Assembly (NCBI GenBank): GCA_948470475.1
Contig: OX419336.1
Span: 39,525,920 to 39,589,919, forward strand
Direction of reading: 5' to 3'
Source: Galaxea fascicularis
Lineage: Eukaryota; Cnidaria; Anthozoa; Scleractinia; Euphylliidae
DNA length: 64,000 nucleotides
Positions within the stretch are counted from its first letter, which is position 1. The number at the start of each line of letters is the position of its first letter. A program made the position numbers and the translations under genes. Below, one piece after another: positions 11,796-24,904 of this stretch. The notes below the pieces were generated by a model. That model was not told the DNA's origin. It was given only the letters and a program-made list of their open reading frames with translations, and searched no databases.

Positions 11796-13128
11796 GTACT
11801 TTTTCTACTCTTCCCTTTTTTTATATTCTCTATTCCAACCTATGTTTTTTTAATTTATTAAGTTAACAAGGACACAGAGAAGTTTTCCGCGTTTTGTTGC
11901 GGCACTTTATTTTTTCTTTGACTGTAATGTGAAGGGTTGATGATTTTTATTTACCATCTTTTGTTTTGTTTTTTTACTTTATTTTTTTAATACATTTTCT
12001 AGACATAAGAGTCATTTCGTGTTCTAAAGCTAATAAATATCTTATGTTTATTCACTTATTAAATTATGAGGAGAGCTTTACATTTGTCTTTCTGATTTAA
12101 ATCTACATATTTGGTATTGCATTTGACACATTGGAGTCTAAAATATTGGGAATTGTCCTTTGTCAGGCCTATGAATTACTAGAAATATTGCTAGTTTTTG
12201 TGAAAGTTTATTTCCGACTTTATTGTCGGTTTTACAGTATGGTCCAATTGTAACTAGTTGGGGTGTTTTAAGTCGTTTGAACAGAAACCTTGAAATTTCG
12301 TGTGCCACTTATGAAAAAGTATTTTAAGGCCTATGAAGTCTTTTCCAAAATGGATAAAGAACGTGTTGTTATTTGAAAATTTTGAGTGTCAGGTTTCAAA
12401 ATAATAATTTATAGGCTATCGAGTCATTTTCACAATCAGTGCTTTTATTTGAAAGTTTGTACTGCTACTTTGAAAATTAGCTTCCTGAGGAAAAAAATTG
12501 GTTCGTAAGCAAAACGGAAGAAAATAAGGGAAAATTTTTGTTCCATTTGAATCTATCTTATGGTAGTGCCCCATGAAGACGATTTTTTTTTCATAATTTT
12601 CTCGCTGGTAGTTAGTCTGTTGTTGGAAGCCACTATATTCGAATTTGAGTTTGTTCACTTACCTTGTTGTCTTCAGGGGTGTCACAAACATCGCTGCAGT
12701 GCTACGACTAAAATAGTTGTTAACTATAGTACTATTTATGCCAAATTCTCTCTCTCTCTCCTCTCTCCTGTCCAGACTTCGGCAACTTTCTTCTTTGTCA
12801 TTGGTAGTTAGTCTAGAACACATAGGAGTTTAAAACTAATGCGCTAGGATCTGTTGTATTGTTGCATTATTCAATCGTTTTAGATGACGAAGACCTCAGG
12901 AAAGTAAGAATTACATCTATGAAAAAAAGTTAGAATCCTGATACCTTCTCGCGAGAAGGGGAAAGAAAGTATCGCAAATTATCACCTAAAGCAGAAATTT
13001 AAAGTAATACGCCTGAAACTGTTATTTTGCATTTATAGGTTTGCAATCTTGAATGCATGTTTTAGACGACGACGACCCAAAACTACTGTAATGGTTAAAT
13101 CTTTGCGATCTCTAAGTGTCAGATGATT
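11796..13128. other. AT-rich intergenic stretch
   Basis: T-rich runs and a short CT microsatellite (about 12748-12770). No coding or RNA feature seen. Confidence 0.5.
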
Positions 13129-13129
13129 C

Positions 13130-13425
13130 CGAAACCTTTTACGAGAAAAAGAGTCTAGTACCGTGAAATAAAAACCTTTCTGCAAAACGTTTCGTAAGTG
13201 CACTTTGGCTTTAGCCGAGTTTAGATTGTGGAAACAGAATTTAGTGGGAACGCAAGAAAAACGAAATAGATTCGTAAAAACCTATTTACGAGAAGAAGAA
13301 ACTATTAAGTAGCACAAAATAAAAGTTTTGGTAAAAAATGTTCTATTTGGTTTTTGGTTTTAGCCGAGCCTGGATTGTGAAAACAGAACTCGATAGCACT
13401 ACTGCAAAAATTTCAACAAGAATGA
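13130..13425. repeat. Two diverged tandem copies, about 150 bp
   Basis: 'tacgagaa.aaga' at 13139 and 13286 and 'ttagccgag...ggattgtg.aaacagaa' at 13211 and 13362 recur with the same spacing, so two imperfect copies sit head to tail. Confidence 0.6.
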
Positions 13426-13975
13426 AACGTGCGCAAAATATTTCCTAATTTCGTTGCAGAATTGTAAGTTCCGTTGCTGTTCATGCGAAGAAATAGATTT
13501 TAGTACTGAGAAGTAATATTTACAAATTCAAAGTGAAAAAGTTAATGGAATAAACGGCTTGAGGTTCTGTTGTGGCACAAGTAAATTCAAGGTTCCTTAA
13601 TTCATCAGGGTAGAGACCAACTGAAAACTCTATTAGTTCTTGGATCAAAGCTGTAATCCTTAAATGCTTGTGAATTGTATGCTGTTACCCTTTGAACCTC
13701 TTCGCTTTCTGTAATCATTATGGGAAAGCCTCTTAGAAATTATAAGTACGGTCTTTTGCCGGCTGGCAAACAGGTTAAAACAAGTCGGCCGTATCTCAAT
13801 TAAGGTGGTATTGTAGTTGTACAGCTTCAGCGTGTCCCTGGAATACTTGACAGATTGCACTTTACTGCTGATCTTCACTGCTCATTTCCTTGGCTTGTCC
13901 AAGATCCAACCGGATCAATATGTCTTAGCGACTTCCAGTTCAACCTGTAGACAGAAAATCAGAAGCGTTTCAATT

Positions 13976-14263
13976 ATGTACGATCTGACAGATGGATTGT
14001 TACAGAGTCAAGTTATGTATACAGGAAACAAGGTTTCTGCCGAAAAAAAAGATCCGACAGTTGACGGTTTCAGGTTATATTCGGGCACTATTGGGCGGGA
14101 TTTGAAAACACATCAAAGCAGGACGCAAAACCATCTATACCATCGCGGGCCTATGGTATTGGCATGGTCCGCTACACTTAAAAACGACAAAAATATGTTC
14201 TATGTTTTTCGATGTTCATTTCTAAAGAGCACACCTGAAATAAGAAAGGTACTCTTAAAATAA
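13976..14263 (+). CDS. Unrecognised open reading frame (95 codons)
   Basis: From the first ATG the frame reads MYDLTDGLLQSQVMYTGNKV... to a TAA at 14261-14263 and is open for about 50 codons upstream of it. No family is recognised and no splice context is clear; length alone is weak evidence. Confidence 0.15.
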   Translation: MYDLTDGLLQSQVMYTGNKVSAEKKDPTVDGFRLYSGTIGRDLKTHQSRTQNHLYHRGPMVLAWSATLKNDKNMFYVFRCSFLKSTPEIRKVLLK

Positions 14264-16640
14264 AGAGCCTCCGGGCATATTTACAGCGGCTCGCATAATT
14301 CGCTTGGGTTGAACAAAATTTGACAGCATAATTATAGGTCTCTGAGCCAACTCATTCATGCATAACTGAAGACAAAAGTTAGGATTTATGAAAGCAACGG
14401 CGTCAAGCTCCCAGCGATCCTTGTAAGAGATATTTTTCTCCAATTGAAGTTAAGGTAAAGCTCTATGGAACTCAAAGTAGAAAGATACAATTCTTATGAA
14501 TAATCGGCAGTAGAATGAAATTGAAAGATATGGAGATCTCAGTTTTGAGCTGTTTAAACCCTCCGCGATTGAGAGAGGTATGGTAGACATTCCCATTCTT
14601 TTGCCTGGTTTGACATGGCCGAAGGAAGTTTTCCTGATGACCTTTGCTATGCAAATTTTCGAGGCCAACTAGCGTAACTTCTGAATGTCTTCTCCATGAA
14701 ATTTCAAAAGGTATATCTCGTCAAGATACATTGATTTGAAAAGCTGTTACTCCAAACTATCGACTTGCAATAACCCTGTATTACCTCACGAGGTGGTCTC
14801 GGTCAGCCTGATTTTCTTGGCCCGCATGCCGACATATTGCATTTACATAACAAAAAAACAAGCGGGCCCTGCCAAAACTATTGGCCCGGGAATCTAAATT
14901 TAGGAGTGCCGGGTCTAAAATGAATGTCGCGTAAATGGGGCTTAATTATGCATATTTTTTCCGATCTGCGATCAATGCAGGATATTTTAAATTTTTATCA
15001 CACTGTACTTTTATTATAAAAGGTCTTGAAAAGTGTAAGTGTTCAAAATATTTTTTTGCTGATTTTAGGCGTCTTAAAAATGACCAATTAATCTGTCTTC
15101 CTTCCAGTCGCAAACACCTGCGGAAAGTTAATCGCTGGAAGGTCGAAAAATCTTGTTAAGTTCAAATCTATAGGTTTGAAATCTCTTACAAGTTTCAAAA
15201 AGTCAGCTCAAAGAAAAGCGACATCATCGAATTGAAGGCAATACTGCAGAAGCAGGTGTTTTGGCGGAACGTTCTGTAGGTATGCAGTTTACTCTTGGGT
15301 GGCTTGTCAACGAATTACTAAATCAAAGTTTCATGGCTGCCGAATCGTCAGAGCGCAGGATTAAGTCGCAGTTTCTCTTCAAAATTATTTAAGACGTTAC
15401 ATATGGGTTTTATTACGATAATTCAAAATTGAAACGTTAAGCGAAAACAAATGGTTTTATTTTATTTGGATGAGTCTCCGCGTCATTTGGTGCGATTAAA
15501 TTGGTAGATTTCAAATCGCTGTTCGTAAAGCAAAGTAACATTGAGTAAGAGTTATTCCGAGAAGATCTGTGAGAGTATGTGTGACGTTTTATGGCGTCCT
15601 TCACGAAGCCGTAAATTTTATGGGACAAGAAAACACATGCAGTTTGAGCTTGTTTCAATATTCTTTTGCTGATGAAGTTGACAATATCAAAACTGACCGA
15701 AATTAGTCCCTCGTGTTTAGTCTCGCAGAATTCAATAATTATGTTTGTTTTCATCAAATGTCATGAAGCAAGTTTACAAATAAAAATTAAATTTAGGAAG
15801 AAAAGAGTTTAAGTAAATAGAAACGGAACCAATTTTAACTCGGTGGCACTTTTCCGCAAATAACCAGATCAAAACCGCAATTTTCTGAAAGTTAATTCTT
15901 GACTTTTTGGTCCAACTTGGCCGTCGTGGAATTCAGTGCTTTCGATTTCCTATTTCAGCTCTGATTGTACTTTTACAGAATTATCAATTCTGCATTGGGC
16001 CAGCTACGTATCTGTCCAAATTTCGAAGTGTTGTTCTTGTAAAGAAAAGCAATATTTCAGCTTGAAATTACCAGCTTCGTCCCGTCCCGACTATCTGCCC
16101 ATGAGTCTCCGAGGATGGAAAATTTCTGACCCGGTAGGAAGAAAATATTGAAAGAGGAGCGTTAAGTTGTCCTTAGTTTACGTCTCAGCAATTCTTTACT
16201 AAAGCTCAAAGAAAATCAACTATAAACCGAGGTAAAAAGTAATGTATGTGGCTACAAAGAAGCTTAACTATGAAGTCTTTAATACCGGTTTCCTTACTCC
16301 TCAGTGTAAATCAAATCCAACTCCAAGTTCTTGCAATAGCAGTAAATGTATGCAGTGTTGGAGTCGTCGTAAATCGGACAGCAGGGAGATTGGGATATTT
16401 TGATTAAAATAACGCAAAAAATAGAACGTCTAACAGGGTCAAAGAAATCTTACCTTCCCATAGTGGAATGTGTTTGACCAAATGTTATCCCTGATGGCTG
16501 TATCTACGATCACTTGCTTCATTATCTCGGTTGTATGACTGAAACACTGGAGAGAACAAATAAACAGTATTAGAAAGAGTGGGATACATCCGAGTAGAAA
16601 AATAATGAAACCTGAACTGAAATTCCTTCTATGAAATTAT
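14264..16640. other. Unannotated intergenic stretch
   Basis: Only short open frames, mostly overlapping on both strands. No repeat family or gene recognised. Confidence 0.5.
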
Positions 16641-16650
16641 TTTACTAGAA

Positions 16651-16669
16651 TGTGTGTGTGTGTGTGTGT
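16651..16669. repeat. TG microsatellite
   Basis: Nine uninterrupted TG dinucleotides next to the end of a SINE copy. Confidence 0.9.
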
Positions 16670-16671
16670 AA

Positions 16672-17040
16672 TCTTCTCGATACCTAGTGGCACTCCTAAG
16701 AGGTTACCAAGGAGGTTTCTGCGACTTAACAGAGGCTCTTGGAGACAGGTGGTCAGCCCAACCACCCTTATGTGTGTGAGAGCAGACCACAGCAACGCGA
16801 ACTACGGTCCCTACTCTTTTCGATCAGTGTGTGGGTTCTTTTACATCCCCATCCAGTTTTACGTGGGGAGGTGAAGGAGACAAGGCCAGCAGCTTAACGT
16901 CACTGCCCACTGACTTGATCATCTGAACTAAAGTAGACGCTGAGCACACAGCCAGCATGATCTTACCAGGACCCTGGTTTGTGCACCGGTCTGAGAGTTT
17001 GAACCCGCAAATCATGAACCCACCGTGTCCCAAGTCTCCC
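16672..17040 (-). mobile_element. SINE family C copy
   Basis: Reverse-complement match along nearly its full length to 21893-22285: 'gggttcaaactctcagacc', 'ctggtaagatcatgctggct', 'aaagaacccacac', 'agaaacctcc'. The B-box-like segment lies near 17000. Confidence 0.8.
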
Positions 17041-19230
17041 CTCCCTTATTAGCAAGGTTTGACGTTCCTCAAGATCTTACACTTTCTGCTTTTCCTTGTT
17101 GTCGCAAGCAATCACTAAATTTAATCAAAGATGGATGGCAGAAAACAAACAATGAAAAAAATGTATATTTTAGGTTCTGGTGCTATGCGTAAAAGCCAAC
17201 TAAAAAGAAACCGATTGGCAAAACGCAAAGGATTGGATTTCCATGGGATTGTGAATATGTAAATGTTGTTTCACCTTTCCGTCCTGGAAAATCCCAGAAA
17301 CTCCTGAGGGGCACTAAAATAATTTTTCTATATACCTGGCAAAGGCACTAAAGAAAATCGATAGAGATCGGCAAAAAATAACCAACAACTAATTGTAATA
17401 ATTCTTTTTGTGGTTACTGGCTGTTAAGGCAGTCACCATAATGTCATCGGGTGCGTAAGTGAGAGTGTCCGTGACTTTACGGAAGCTTTCGGAGTGAATC
17501 TCACGAAGTGAGACCGAAAACACCCCGAGATTTGCCGGAGTTATTGTAATCGATTTTCACCTTTAACGTGGGTTGTAATGAGAAAAACTGCTTTTTATAC
17601 ATTTTGTAATTGCTACCGTTTATTGAATATTACATTTCAAATGAAAATATTTGGAGATTCGAAAACGTGGCGCAAGAGAAATCGTGGTACGAATGTCGAA
17701 TGTCTCCGATCACTGTGAGCCATAAGTAGTCAAAGACCATTGCAGACTCGTTTTCCCATGTGCTTTGACGTGGCAGTCGACGTGAGTATTTCGTGGTGAT
17801 AATGATGAAGAAATCCCTCTTCGAGGACAGATCACAAAGTGTGGTTTTGAAGTTCGTTTGACTGCTTAGACTGGGGATCCCTTTTGCAAAAAATTACAGC
17901 TTTGGATGCGAATTTTCATCGTGCTTTTATATCCTTCGACAAACATTGACGTCAAATTTCTTTTGATATTCAAATTTGCCAGCCACCGAACAATAGCAGG
18001 TATTGTTTCAACAGCCAATAAACCTCTGGTTGGCACATTAATAACAATAGGTGACGTAACGAGAAACATCGCTATTTCCAAACAGCTTTTATCAGTCTGA
18101 TCAGTGAAGTTTGTAAAAGAACGTGCTCGATTCGAGTCAATAAATTGACCTAAATTGTGTTATACTTTGCTTTGCGTAGCTTTATTCGAGCCGAAAATAA
18201 AACGCCTTTGCATTTTAACGTTGCTTTGGTTTTGTGTATTGAACCATGAACAACCATGAACACAGACTGTCATGACATAAACTTGTGTGTTTGCCAGCGA
18301 TCCAACCAACAATTTTCCTCGGTTTATTGACCCGTGAATAATTGGATAGCTGGCGTGTGCTTGAAACCAGTGTTCCATTGATCAGCCAATGCCGGAGTTC
18401 ACGTGAATCGAACCAGCGAGTTAACTAATCGAACCAGTGTGTTCACTCACAACTTATCGAACGATGCCTGTAATACTCTACTAATTGTTTACATTTCCAT
18501 TTACTTGTACGTATGAAAAGATAGATTCTCACTGTAGGCAACCATTCAAATTTAGTGTTACTGTATTAAACATCGACCAACACATCCCGCGGTAAACGCC
18601 TTTGGCGTCTTGTTCTTTCTTGATAACAGCAAATTTATCTTTAGTATTATGTCAGTAGACACACTTTGATCTATATTGGTCCTTTGGGAGGTTATGCAGA
18701 CTCGTAACGATCTTTTCACAAATTCTGAGATTTGTTTACTTAAAGCCGGCCCTTGATTACCTTAAATATCAAACAAAAATTTAAAGCAATTTCATTTATG
18801 CTCTACGTAATTGACTTGTAACCCATTCCATCCAGTTATACATATCACAGTTGTCGATCGAAAGGGGATACTCCAAACAATCCAGATAATCAACTATACA
18901 AAGCTACTTTCCCAGATCTGAGATGTACATAAACAAAGACAATTCGTGAATTCTGGTATACAAAAGGGTTCTGACATAACAAAATCACAACGGACACATC
19001 GCAAAACTTCTTGTGTACCATTGTGTCCACCTTTGCAATGTTGCACCCATTGGTGGAGAGAATGTACATGTCGAACACTCAAATTTTAAAAGAATACTTA
19101 GCAATAAACTAAAACTCCGCAACTCTTTTTTAACCATTGTGGTTGCTATTCACTACAATTAACCACATGTCCTCCTTGAGGCCTTTTATTTTACATGATC
19201 GGCACTGAAAATACGGTTGTAACAAAGAAA
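17041..19230. other. Unannotated intergenic stretch
   Basis: No gene recognised. Several short open frames without family resemblance. Confidence 0.45.
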
Positions 19231-19234
19231 GAAT

Positions 19235-19300
19235 AAAGACCGATACACACGAGGGGTTTTGCTCCTGGAGTATGCTAGCCCCTCGTGTGTATCGGCCTTA
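19235..19300. mobile_element. Minimal inverted repeat (MITE ends)
   Basis: CCGATACACACGAGGGG at 19240 and CCCCTCGTGTGTATCGG at 19279 are perfect complements separated by 22 bp, with A/G-rich flanks mirrored. Looks like two TIRs with almost no interior. Confidence 0.6.
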
Positions 19301-20656
19301 AACGTATAAATTAAAAACGCAAAGGATCTTGGCAACCTCGCTCCTCGGGACATTTTGTGCGAGCTTACACCACGTAGTACCCCAGGGCTTTCTCTCCGCC
19401 ATTTTTTCTTTCTTGGGAAACCGCTTTTGCGGTTGTTAACCTATATTTGTTTTTTCGTTTTATTGTGAAAATATCAGGAGGTTTCATCGAAGAAACTGAA
19501 ATAAAAATCGAAGCTTCAGACACCCGATGACCACTTGTGCTTGGATATTTTGTTCAGTTTTTAACTGGAGAGCGTTACTCTATCTGCAAAATATCGACAA
19601 ACACTCAGTTTTATTGAATTGGTAACAATGAAAAAGAGTGATTTGAATTTAGATCAAGAATAGGGCACCCAGTATGTGATAATATTATAATTCTATGGCA
19701 AACCACCTTAAAATAAAACTTTCAAAGTTACGCAAGGAACAATCAATACAAACAAATCGTGCACATTCCAAGAATCTTCCGGCGCGTCAATACACGAGTT
19801 CCTTTGATTTGAGAATCTCTGAAATCAAAACGTTGCTGATGTTAATCAGTAACTACGGTATGTAGTTCCCGGATTGTTTTTGCATTTGACTTCATATTTA
19901 CTTTCGAGAAAGCAACAACCGAAAGTTTCATATTAAAATAGCATGTGGTCGGCTACTCCAGTTAACCCAAGAGTGTCGTAAACAGATTCGATTCAGTTCA
20001 GTACCTAGCAATCGAATTTGGCGTTGCATTTTCGTGACGATGAATTCGTCTTTTCAACGAATTTACGCACTGTTATGAATTTTCTAATTTTAAACTGAAA
20101 GACAAGTACATATACAGTTTAGTTAGAAATTTTCCTCAGTTATGCAAACCAACTTTATGCCTCAGTTGTGTGACCACTGAAACAAACTTTCCCGGGCCTG
20201 GCAAACCAATTCATACAAATGGCAGATCCGAAGGCTTATCACCAGAGTAATTTGCTGTTCTCTGGCAGTAAACGTTTTATTAAAGTGGTGTTTTCTCCAA
20301 AGGTTTTCGGCCTTCATCTTGTCCCGATATTACAATAAGCTCCCAAAATATTATCGAGGTATTACTTTAATCTTCCTCAGAAATTTGGGCCTTAGTAAAG
20401 CTTTGATTCCGAAACTGAAACTGAAAAACTTTGTTACGAGATAACTATTTCCGAAAACTAAACCTTTTTTGTGTATTTCGAGAGGAATTACTTCAATGAA
20501 AGTAAAACAATGCAGCTTACGAAGCAACGAAATGTGCGTCGGTGAACAGTTTTTGAAGAAGAAATGAGCTTGCCGACTAAACGAGATAACTCCGGCAGAT
20601 AGAAAGTTATAGTGGACTACTTGCCATTCCCTATTGGAATGGATTTTGTATGTTAC

Positions 20657-20701
20657 GAAGAAGAAGAAGAAGAAGAAGAAGAAGAAGAAGAAGAAGAAGA
20701 A
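20657..20701 (+). repeat. GAA microsatellite (15 units)
   Basis: Uninterrupted GAA/AAG triplets. They create poly-Glu, poly-Lys and poly-Phe frames that are not genes. Confidence 0.97.
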
Positions 20702-21892
20702 CAAAGAGGAGTGTTTGACCGAGAGGAAAAGTGTCCGGGAAATAGAACCACATGCCATTTGTGGTTTACGATTGTTGTCGACTCAGTGCCATCGAGTGCT
20801 GAAAAAGTTCGAAGTCATTCGTACGCTGACACGATCTGTCCGTAGACAGTGATCTCAACTTCGAATTCCCCGTAGAAGTAGTTTTGCAATTGTTATCTAC
20901 TGCAAAACATACGGAAGTTACAGTATTGCTTATAAGCCATATATATGGATCAGAAATATTCTCGTTATTATCTACTTTGCTTTTTGATAACAATTCAAAT
21001 ATTTTTGTTCAAGTTTTTTGTTGTTATCTACTTCTGATAGCAACAAGGATTCAGTTCAACTACATTGATTTGTTTTTAATCATCCAATCGATTTCTACTG
21101 ATTTCTATCGAGACTATGCCAGGGTGTAATTAAATCAAAACGTAGACTACAAACCGGGAGGGGTAAATTTTCGAAGTACCCTCCCTTTCATTCCCCCGCG
21201 GGCAAATCCCCTTAAAGGTATATCAAGCTTTTACTTTCCAACTGTTTCTTTGCTTTTACAGCTAGGTCCACAGTCAACGCGACGCGCCGTTTCTCTCCGT
21301 AAAACTTCTCAACTTCTTCTTCCTTCTACCCTCAGGCCCACAAACACCAACAATGCCAAATGGGTTTTGTCCTTGAACCTTGGTCGGCGTCTGCTAATGT
21401 CTTTTAGCAAGGAAAGGCCGTTCAGCTCCTCTTCTCAATTCTTTCGTCAACTTTTCAACAACCGACTGTCTGCCACTTCAACCACCAACCAGTAACCACG
21501 AAACTTACATTTATATATAGGCATAATTAATTTAGCAATTAACACGTTACATACATAATTATTGTAAAACGCGGTACCTTAAACTCCTATGTTACTATTC
21601 TCTCCTATGTTGTACTTACACTCCTGTGTGCTAAACACGATACCTTACAATCCTATGACGCTTTACTAAATCAACACTTAAGAACAATAAACTTACACGC
21701 TTTTAGTTACAGACTACGTTACAATATATCTCTAATTACAAACCACTACACTACAACGTTGAATTAACACTAGTTAATTAACACTAGGACCATACGAAAT
21801 ACTAAGACCGAAAAACTGAAACAAAAAGCTAAATTGAAACATGACAAAAAAATAGAAAATTTCGTGACAGCGATGCAGTTGAAAAAGCGCTT

Positions 21893-22285
21893 TATTGTTG
21901 ATGCTACTTCGAGAGCATCGGACTGCTGAGCAGGAGGTCGCGGGCTCAAACCCCAGACCGGACCACAAACCAGGGTTCCTGGTAAGATCATGCTGGCTGT
22001 GTACCGCTCTAACGACTGCTTCAGTTCAGATAATCGCGTCATTGGACAGGAGCCGCTAGCCTTATCTCCTACACTGTTCCACACGTGAAACTGGAAGGGG
22101 ATGTCAAAGAACCCACACGCCGAATGAAACTTAGAGTAGGGAACATAAGTTCTTGGTGCTGTTTTCGTCTGCCCTCGCACACGTCAGGGGTGTGGGCTGG
22201 CCACTTATCCCCAGGAGCCTCTGATGGGTTACAGAAACCTCCAAGTAAACCTCTTAGGAGGTCCCTAATCACCACTTGGCGTGGA
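21893..22285 (+). mobile_element. SINE family C, best copy
   Basis: A tRNA-like head (atgctacttcgagagcat...; B-box-like GGGCTCAAACCCC at about 21952) is followed by a body shared with two inverted copies at 16672 and 806. It fills a gap in arm 1 of the inverted duplication. Confidence 0.8.
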
Positions 22286-22881
22286 AAGGACTAACTTGAA
22301 TGCATAATTTATGTATGAATCAATACAAACGAATTCGTTTTGAAATTCACGACGGTGTTTATTTTTCGGAATCCTTGAAATTTGGCGGTAAAGGAAAAAC
22401 CCAAACTTTCCCCTATCTTCTTAGGTATCACTGTATAGAGATGTTTCTCCCCACCGTTAAAACGATATAGACTTTACGAAAAGTTCCTAATTCAAACAAA
22501 TGGAAATTACTTGACTAGCAATCTGCAAAAACATGCAGTAAATTTTAAACAAAAGCTATGGGCTTGTAGCCACGTTACTCCAGTTAACTGAATTGAATAA
22601 CACGTGTTGGACTTATCTGAATTAGCTGGAGCTTGAGTGGCAGGGTGATTGAACATTGTTGGCTTGCGTTCCCCAATCGTATGTTTTTCATAACCATTCA
22701 CATTTTGACCTGAAAGACAGAAACCGATCGATTAGACAATATTTATTGCACAATAAAAACAGAGCGGACCACACCATATGAACAGACGGTAGGGCATCGT
22801 GACCACTCATTCAACAGAATTTCGACTCGGATAACAATAGAATTTGACGCTGTCGCATGCAGTCGCAAAAACAGCACATTA

Positions 22882-23589
22882 GGGAGCTTAAGCAACGACG
22901 ACGGCGACTGTGACAAAAACGTCATTTCAAAATACAACTTCTCGTTTTGGTAACTTTTTTCTCGATTATTCCAATTCGTTCAACATGAGCTGTCCATGGT
23001 CTAAATTACTGTGAGCGGTGTTACAGAAAAGAAGGAAGGAAAACCTGCCGTCGTGCGAACACGTTCTCGAGAAAACCTAAATTTTGGTCATTTCACGTTG
23101 TTGTTTTGCAGAGGACGGTAACGAAATGTACCAAACTGTAAACGCAAGTGCAGTGGAGCGATCGTTTTTGCTCATAATCCCATTGTTTTGTGGCGTTCTC
23201 GTTGCCGTTGCCGTGCTCGTTGCTTAAAGGGGCACTGTCACGCTATTGTGCCATCAGGCTTAAAAGGTTAAAGGTGCTAATGCAACAGTGGGGTCATCAG
23301 TGGAAACCTTAAAATAATGGTCTGGTTTCGCTCCTAAATACCGTAGTACTGCATTGACAGCATAAGCTCCTGTATTCCATCAAAGATGACGAGGATGGAA
23401 ATGGATTGAAATTTGAAAAGCTTGCCAATTTTTTCAAAATTTCAAGCTTTGCGCTGAAAAATCGCCAAAAATGTTATTATGGTTGGCTCTCCCTGCTTTT
23501 TTACACGATAACAGGTAAAAGGCGGTTATTTTGGCAGAACTGAACCAAAAACAGCAAAAATCCCGGTGACACTGCTCATTTAAGCTCCC
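22882..23589. mobile_element. MITE 1 (GGGAGCTTAAGCAACG ends), host of nested MITE 2
   Basis: Left end GGGAGCTTAAGCAACG (22882) and right end, once the insertion is skipped, CGTTGCTTAAGCTCCC. TA flanks both ends (22880-22881, 23590-23591), as for Tc1/mariner-type elements. Without the insert it is about 352 bp. Confidence 0.75.
23228..23579. mobile_element. MITE 2 nested in MITE 1
   Basis: Termini AGGGGCACTGTCACGC and CGGTGACACTGCTCAT are inverted; TTAA flanks both sides (23224-23227, 23580-23583), the single TTAA inside the MITE 1 end having been duplicated. TTAA target use fits piggyBac/Kolobok-type elements. Confidence 0.75.
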
Positions 23590-23636
23590 TATAATTATGT
23601 TGCGGGATTACGGTGCGTGTTTCATGCAAGAGAAAG

Positions 23637-23987
23637 ATGGACGAACAATCGAATTTAAAAAAGAAACGAATCCGGTGTAATCTTACCTTCTGTAATCGTG
23701 GATTTTTTCGCATCGTTCCTGTACGCTCCACCAATCGTGTAAGTTATATAATTCACTCATTATGTCATCTAACTAACAAGAGAGAAGAAAAGGAGACCAG
23801 TTACTTAAAATTGTATACACTCGGGTCTGGATGCGAAATGTTGCTGTTTAGCGACAGAAAATCTTACGACGCTCACATCATCATCTCGAAACTGAGCAAC
23901 GAAATCAGGTTGAGTTCGTCTGACAAGATTTTGTTCAGATTAACCGGCCATGTTCAAGAACGAAAAAAATCGCTGATGTGTGCTTGA
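23637..23987 (+). CDS. Unrecognised open reading frame (116 codons)
   Basis: ATG-led frame beginning MDEQSNLKKKRIRCNLTF and ending ...KSLMCA. Basic N-terminus, no recognised domain. It lies directly after the MITE pair and within a gap of the inverted duplication, so it may be element-derived or chance. Confidence 0.15.
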   Translation: MDEQSNLKKKRIRCNLTFCNRGFFRIVPVRSTNRVSYIIHSLCHLTNKREEKETSYLKLYTLGSGCEMLLFSDRKSYDAHIIISKLSNEIRLSSSDKILFRLTGHVQERKKSLMCA

Positions 23988-24620
23988 TGTTGCCGGCAAT
24001 AACTTGCCAAGACAAATTTCACAGTCAAACCAGATAAAAATTCTAGAAGAACTTACCTGTAGAGAACTCTGATCTTTCACACATCAATAAGACCGCGAAC
24101 GTCCAAGGATTTCAAAATGAACCTCAGCAGCACACGGAGGACACCGCTCGAACTAACGGGAGAGTCTTTTGTCTCACCTCTTTTTGTACTACATTAAAAA
24201 TTCATAGCGTAATCTACAATGTAAAATATTTGGATCGGCTTGAAAACACCGAGCAACTAACACGTTAACGAAGCTCACTTGTCAGACTGATTGGGCGATG
24301 TTGCTTCTGGAATTTTTAGTCAATTGAATATATTTATCTCCCAACGAATGCCCATGATCTCTACATAGGCTAATTACATGTTATTTCTTTAGGCTGCATT
24401 TTTGTTCGAACAATGGGACAGGCGACGAATCAGTGAAGGATGGAATTAAAGCGGAGCGCGAAGTTAGGATTCCAGTGTATCAACACGTTCACTCATCATA
24501 ATCCGCTGACATGGGGCGTTACAAACAAATGAAAATTAGTCTGAATTTTAAGCAGCGTTGCTTAGCCTTGCCAAATTTTGTGGTGTGGTTTAACCTTCAC
24601 CCCTTATAGCTCAAAATTTG

Positions 24621-24820
24621 AGTACAAATGGAAGCAAGTCAGTATAAATGCAGGCAAGTGAGTATAAATGCAAGCAAGTGAGTACAAATGAAGAGAAGTG
24701 AGTGTAATTGAAGGCAAGTGAGTATATATGAACGTAAGTGAGTATAAGTGAATGGGCGAGAGTACAAATGAAGAGAAGTGAGTATAATTGTAGCTATGTG
24801 CGTGTTAGTGGAGGTAGGTG
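24621..24820. repeat. Minisatellite with exact 20-bp register, 10 units
   Basis: Ten imperfect units of type AGTATAAATGAAGGCAAGTG follow one another with no indel. Each junction reads AAGTGAGTA, like a 5' splice site. Confidence 0.92.
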
Positions 24821-24904
24821 CATTTGTCAGTTGGTGTATTTATATATGTAGGATTGTAATGTATTAGTGCCTTATCTGACGTGGGCTAGCATGACGTTCT
24901 TGCC

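Larger units (their letters stand above)
20780..24610. repeat. Inverted duplication, arm 1 (interrupted)
   Basis: Segments 20780-21210, 22320-22545 and 24390-24610 match, in order and on the opposite strand, 27640-27240, 26860-26640 and 26590-26390. Shared blocks include 'atatatggatcagaaatatt', 'ttttgaaattcac', 'aaaacgatat', 'agcaatctgcaaaaacat' and 'atgggacaggcgacga'. The gaps in arm 1 hold a SINE and nested MITEs. Confidence 0.75.

Noticed and set aside
11438..11866. Long overlapping open frames on both strands
   Set aside because: All arise from the 55-bp tandem repeat; its length and composition leave several frames open.
20351..20852. Frames with poly-Phe, poly-Glu and poly-Lys
   Set aside because: Produced by the GAA microsatellite at 20657-20701.
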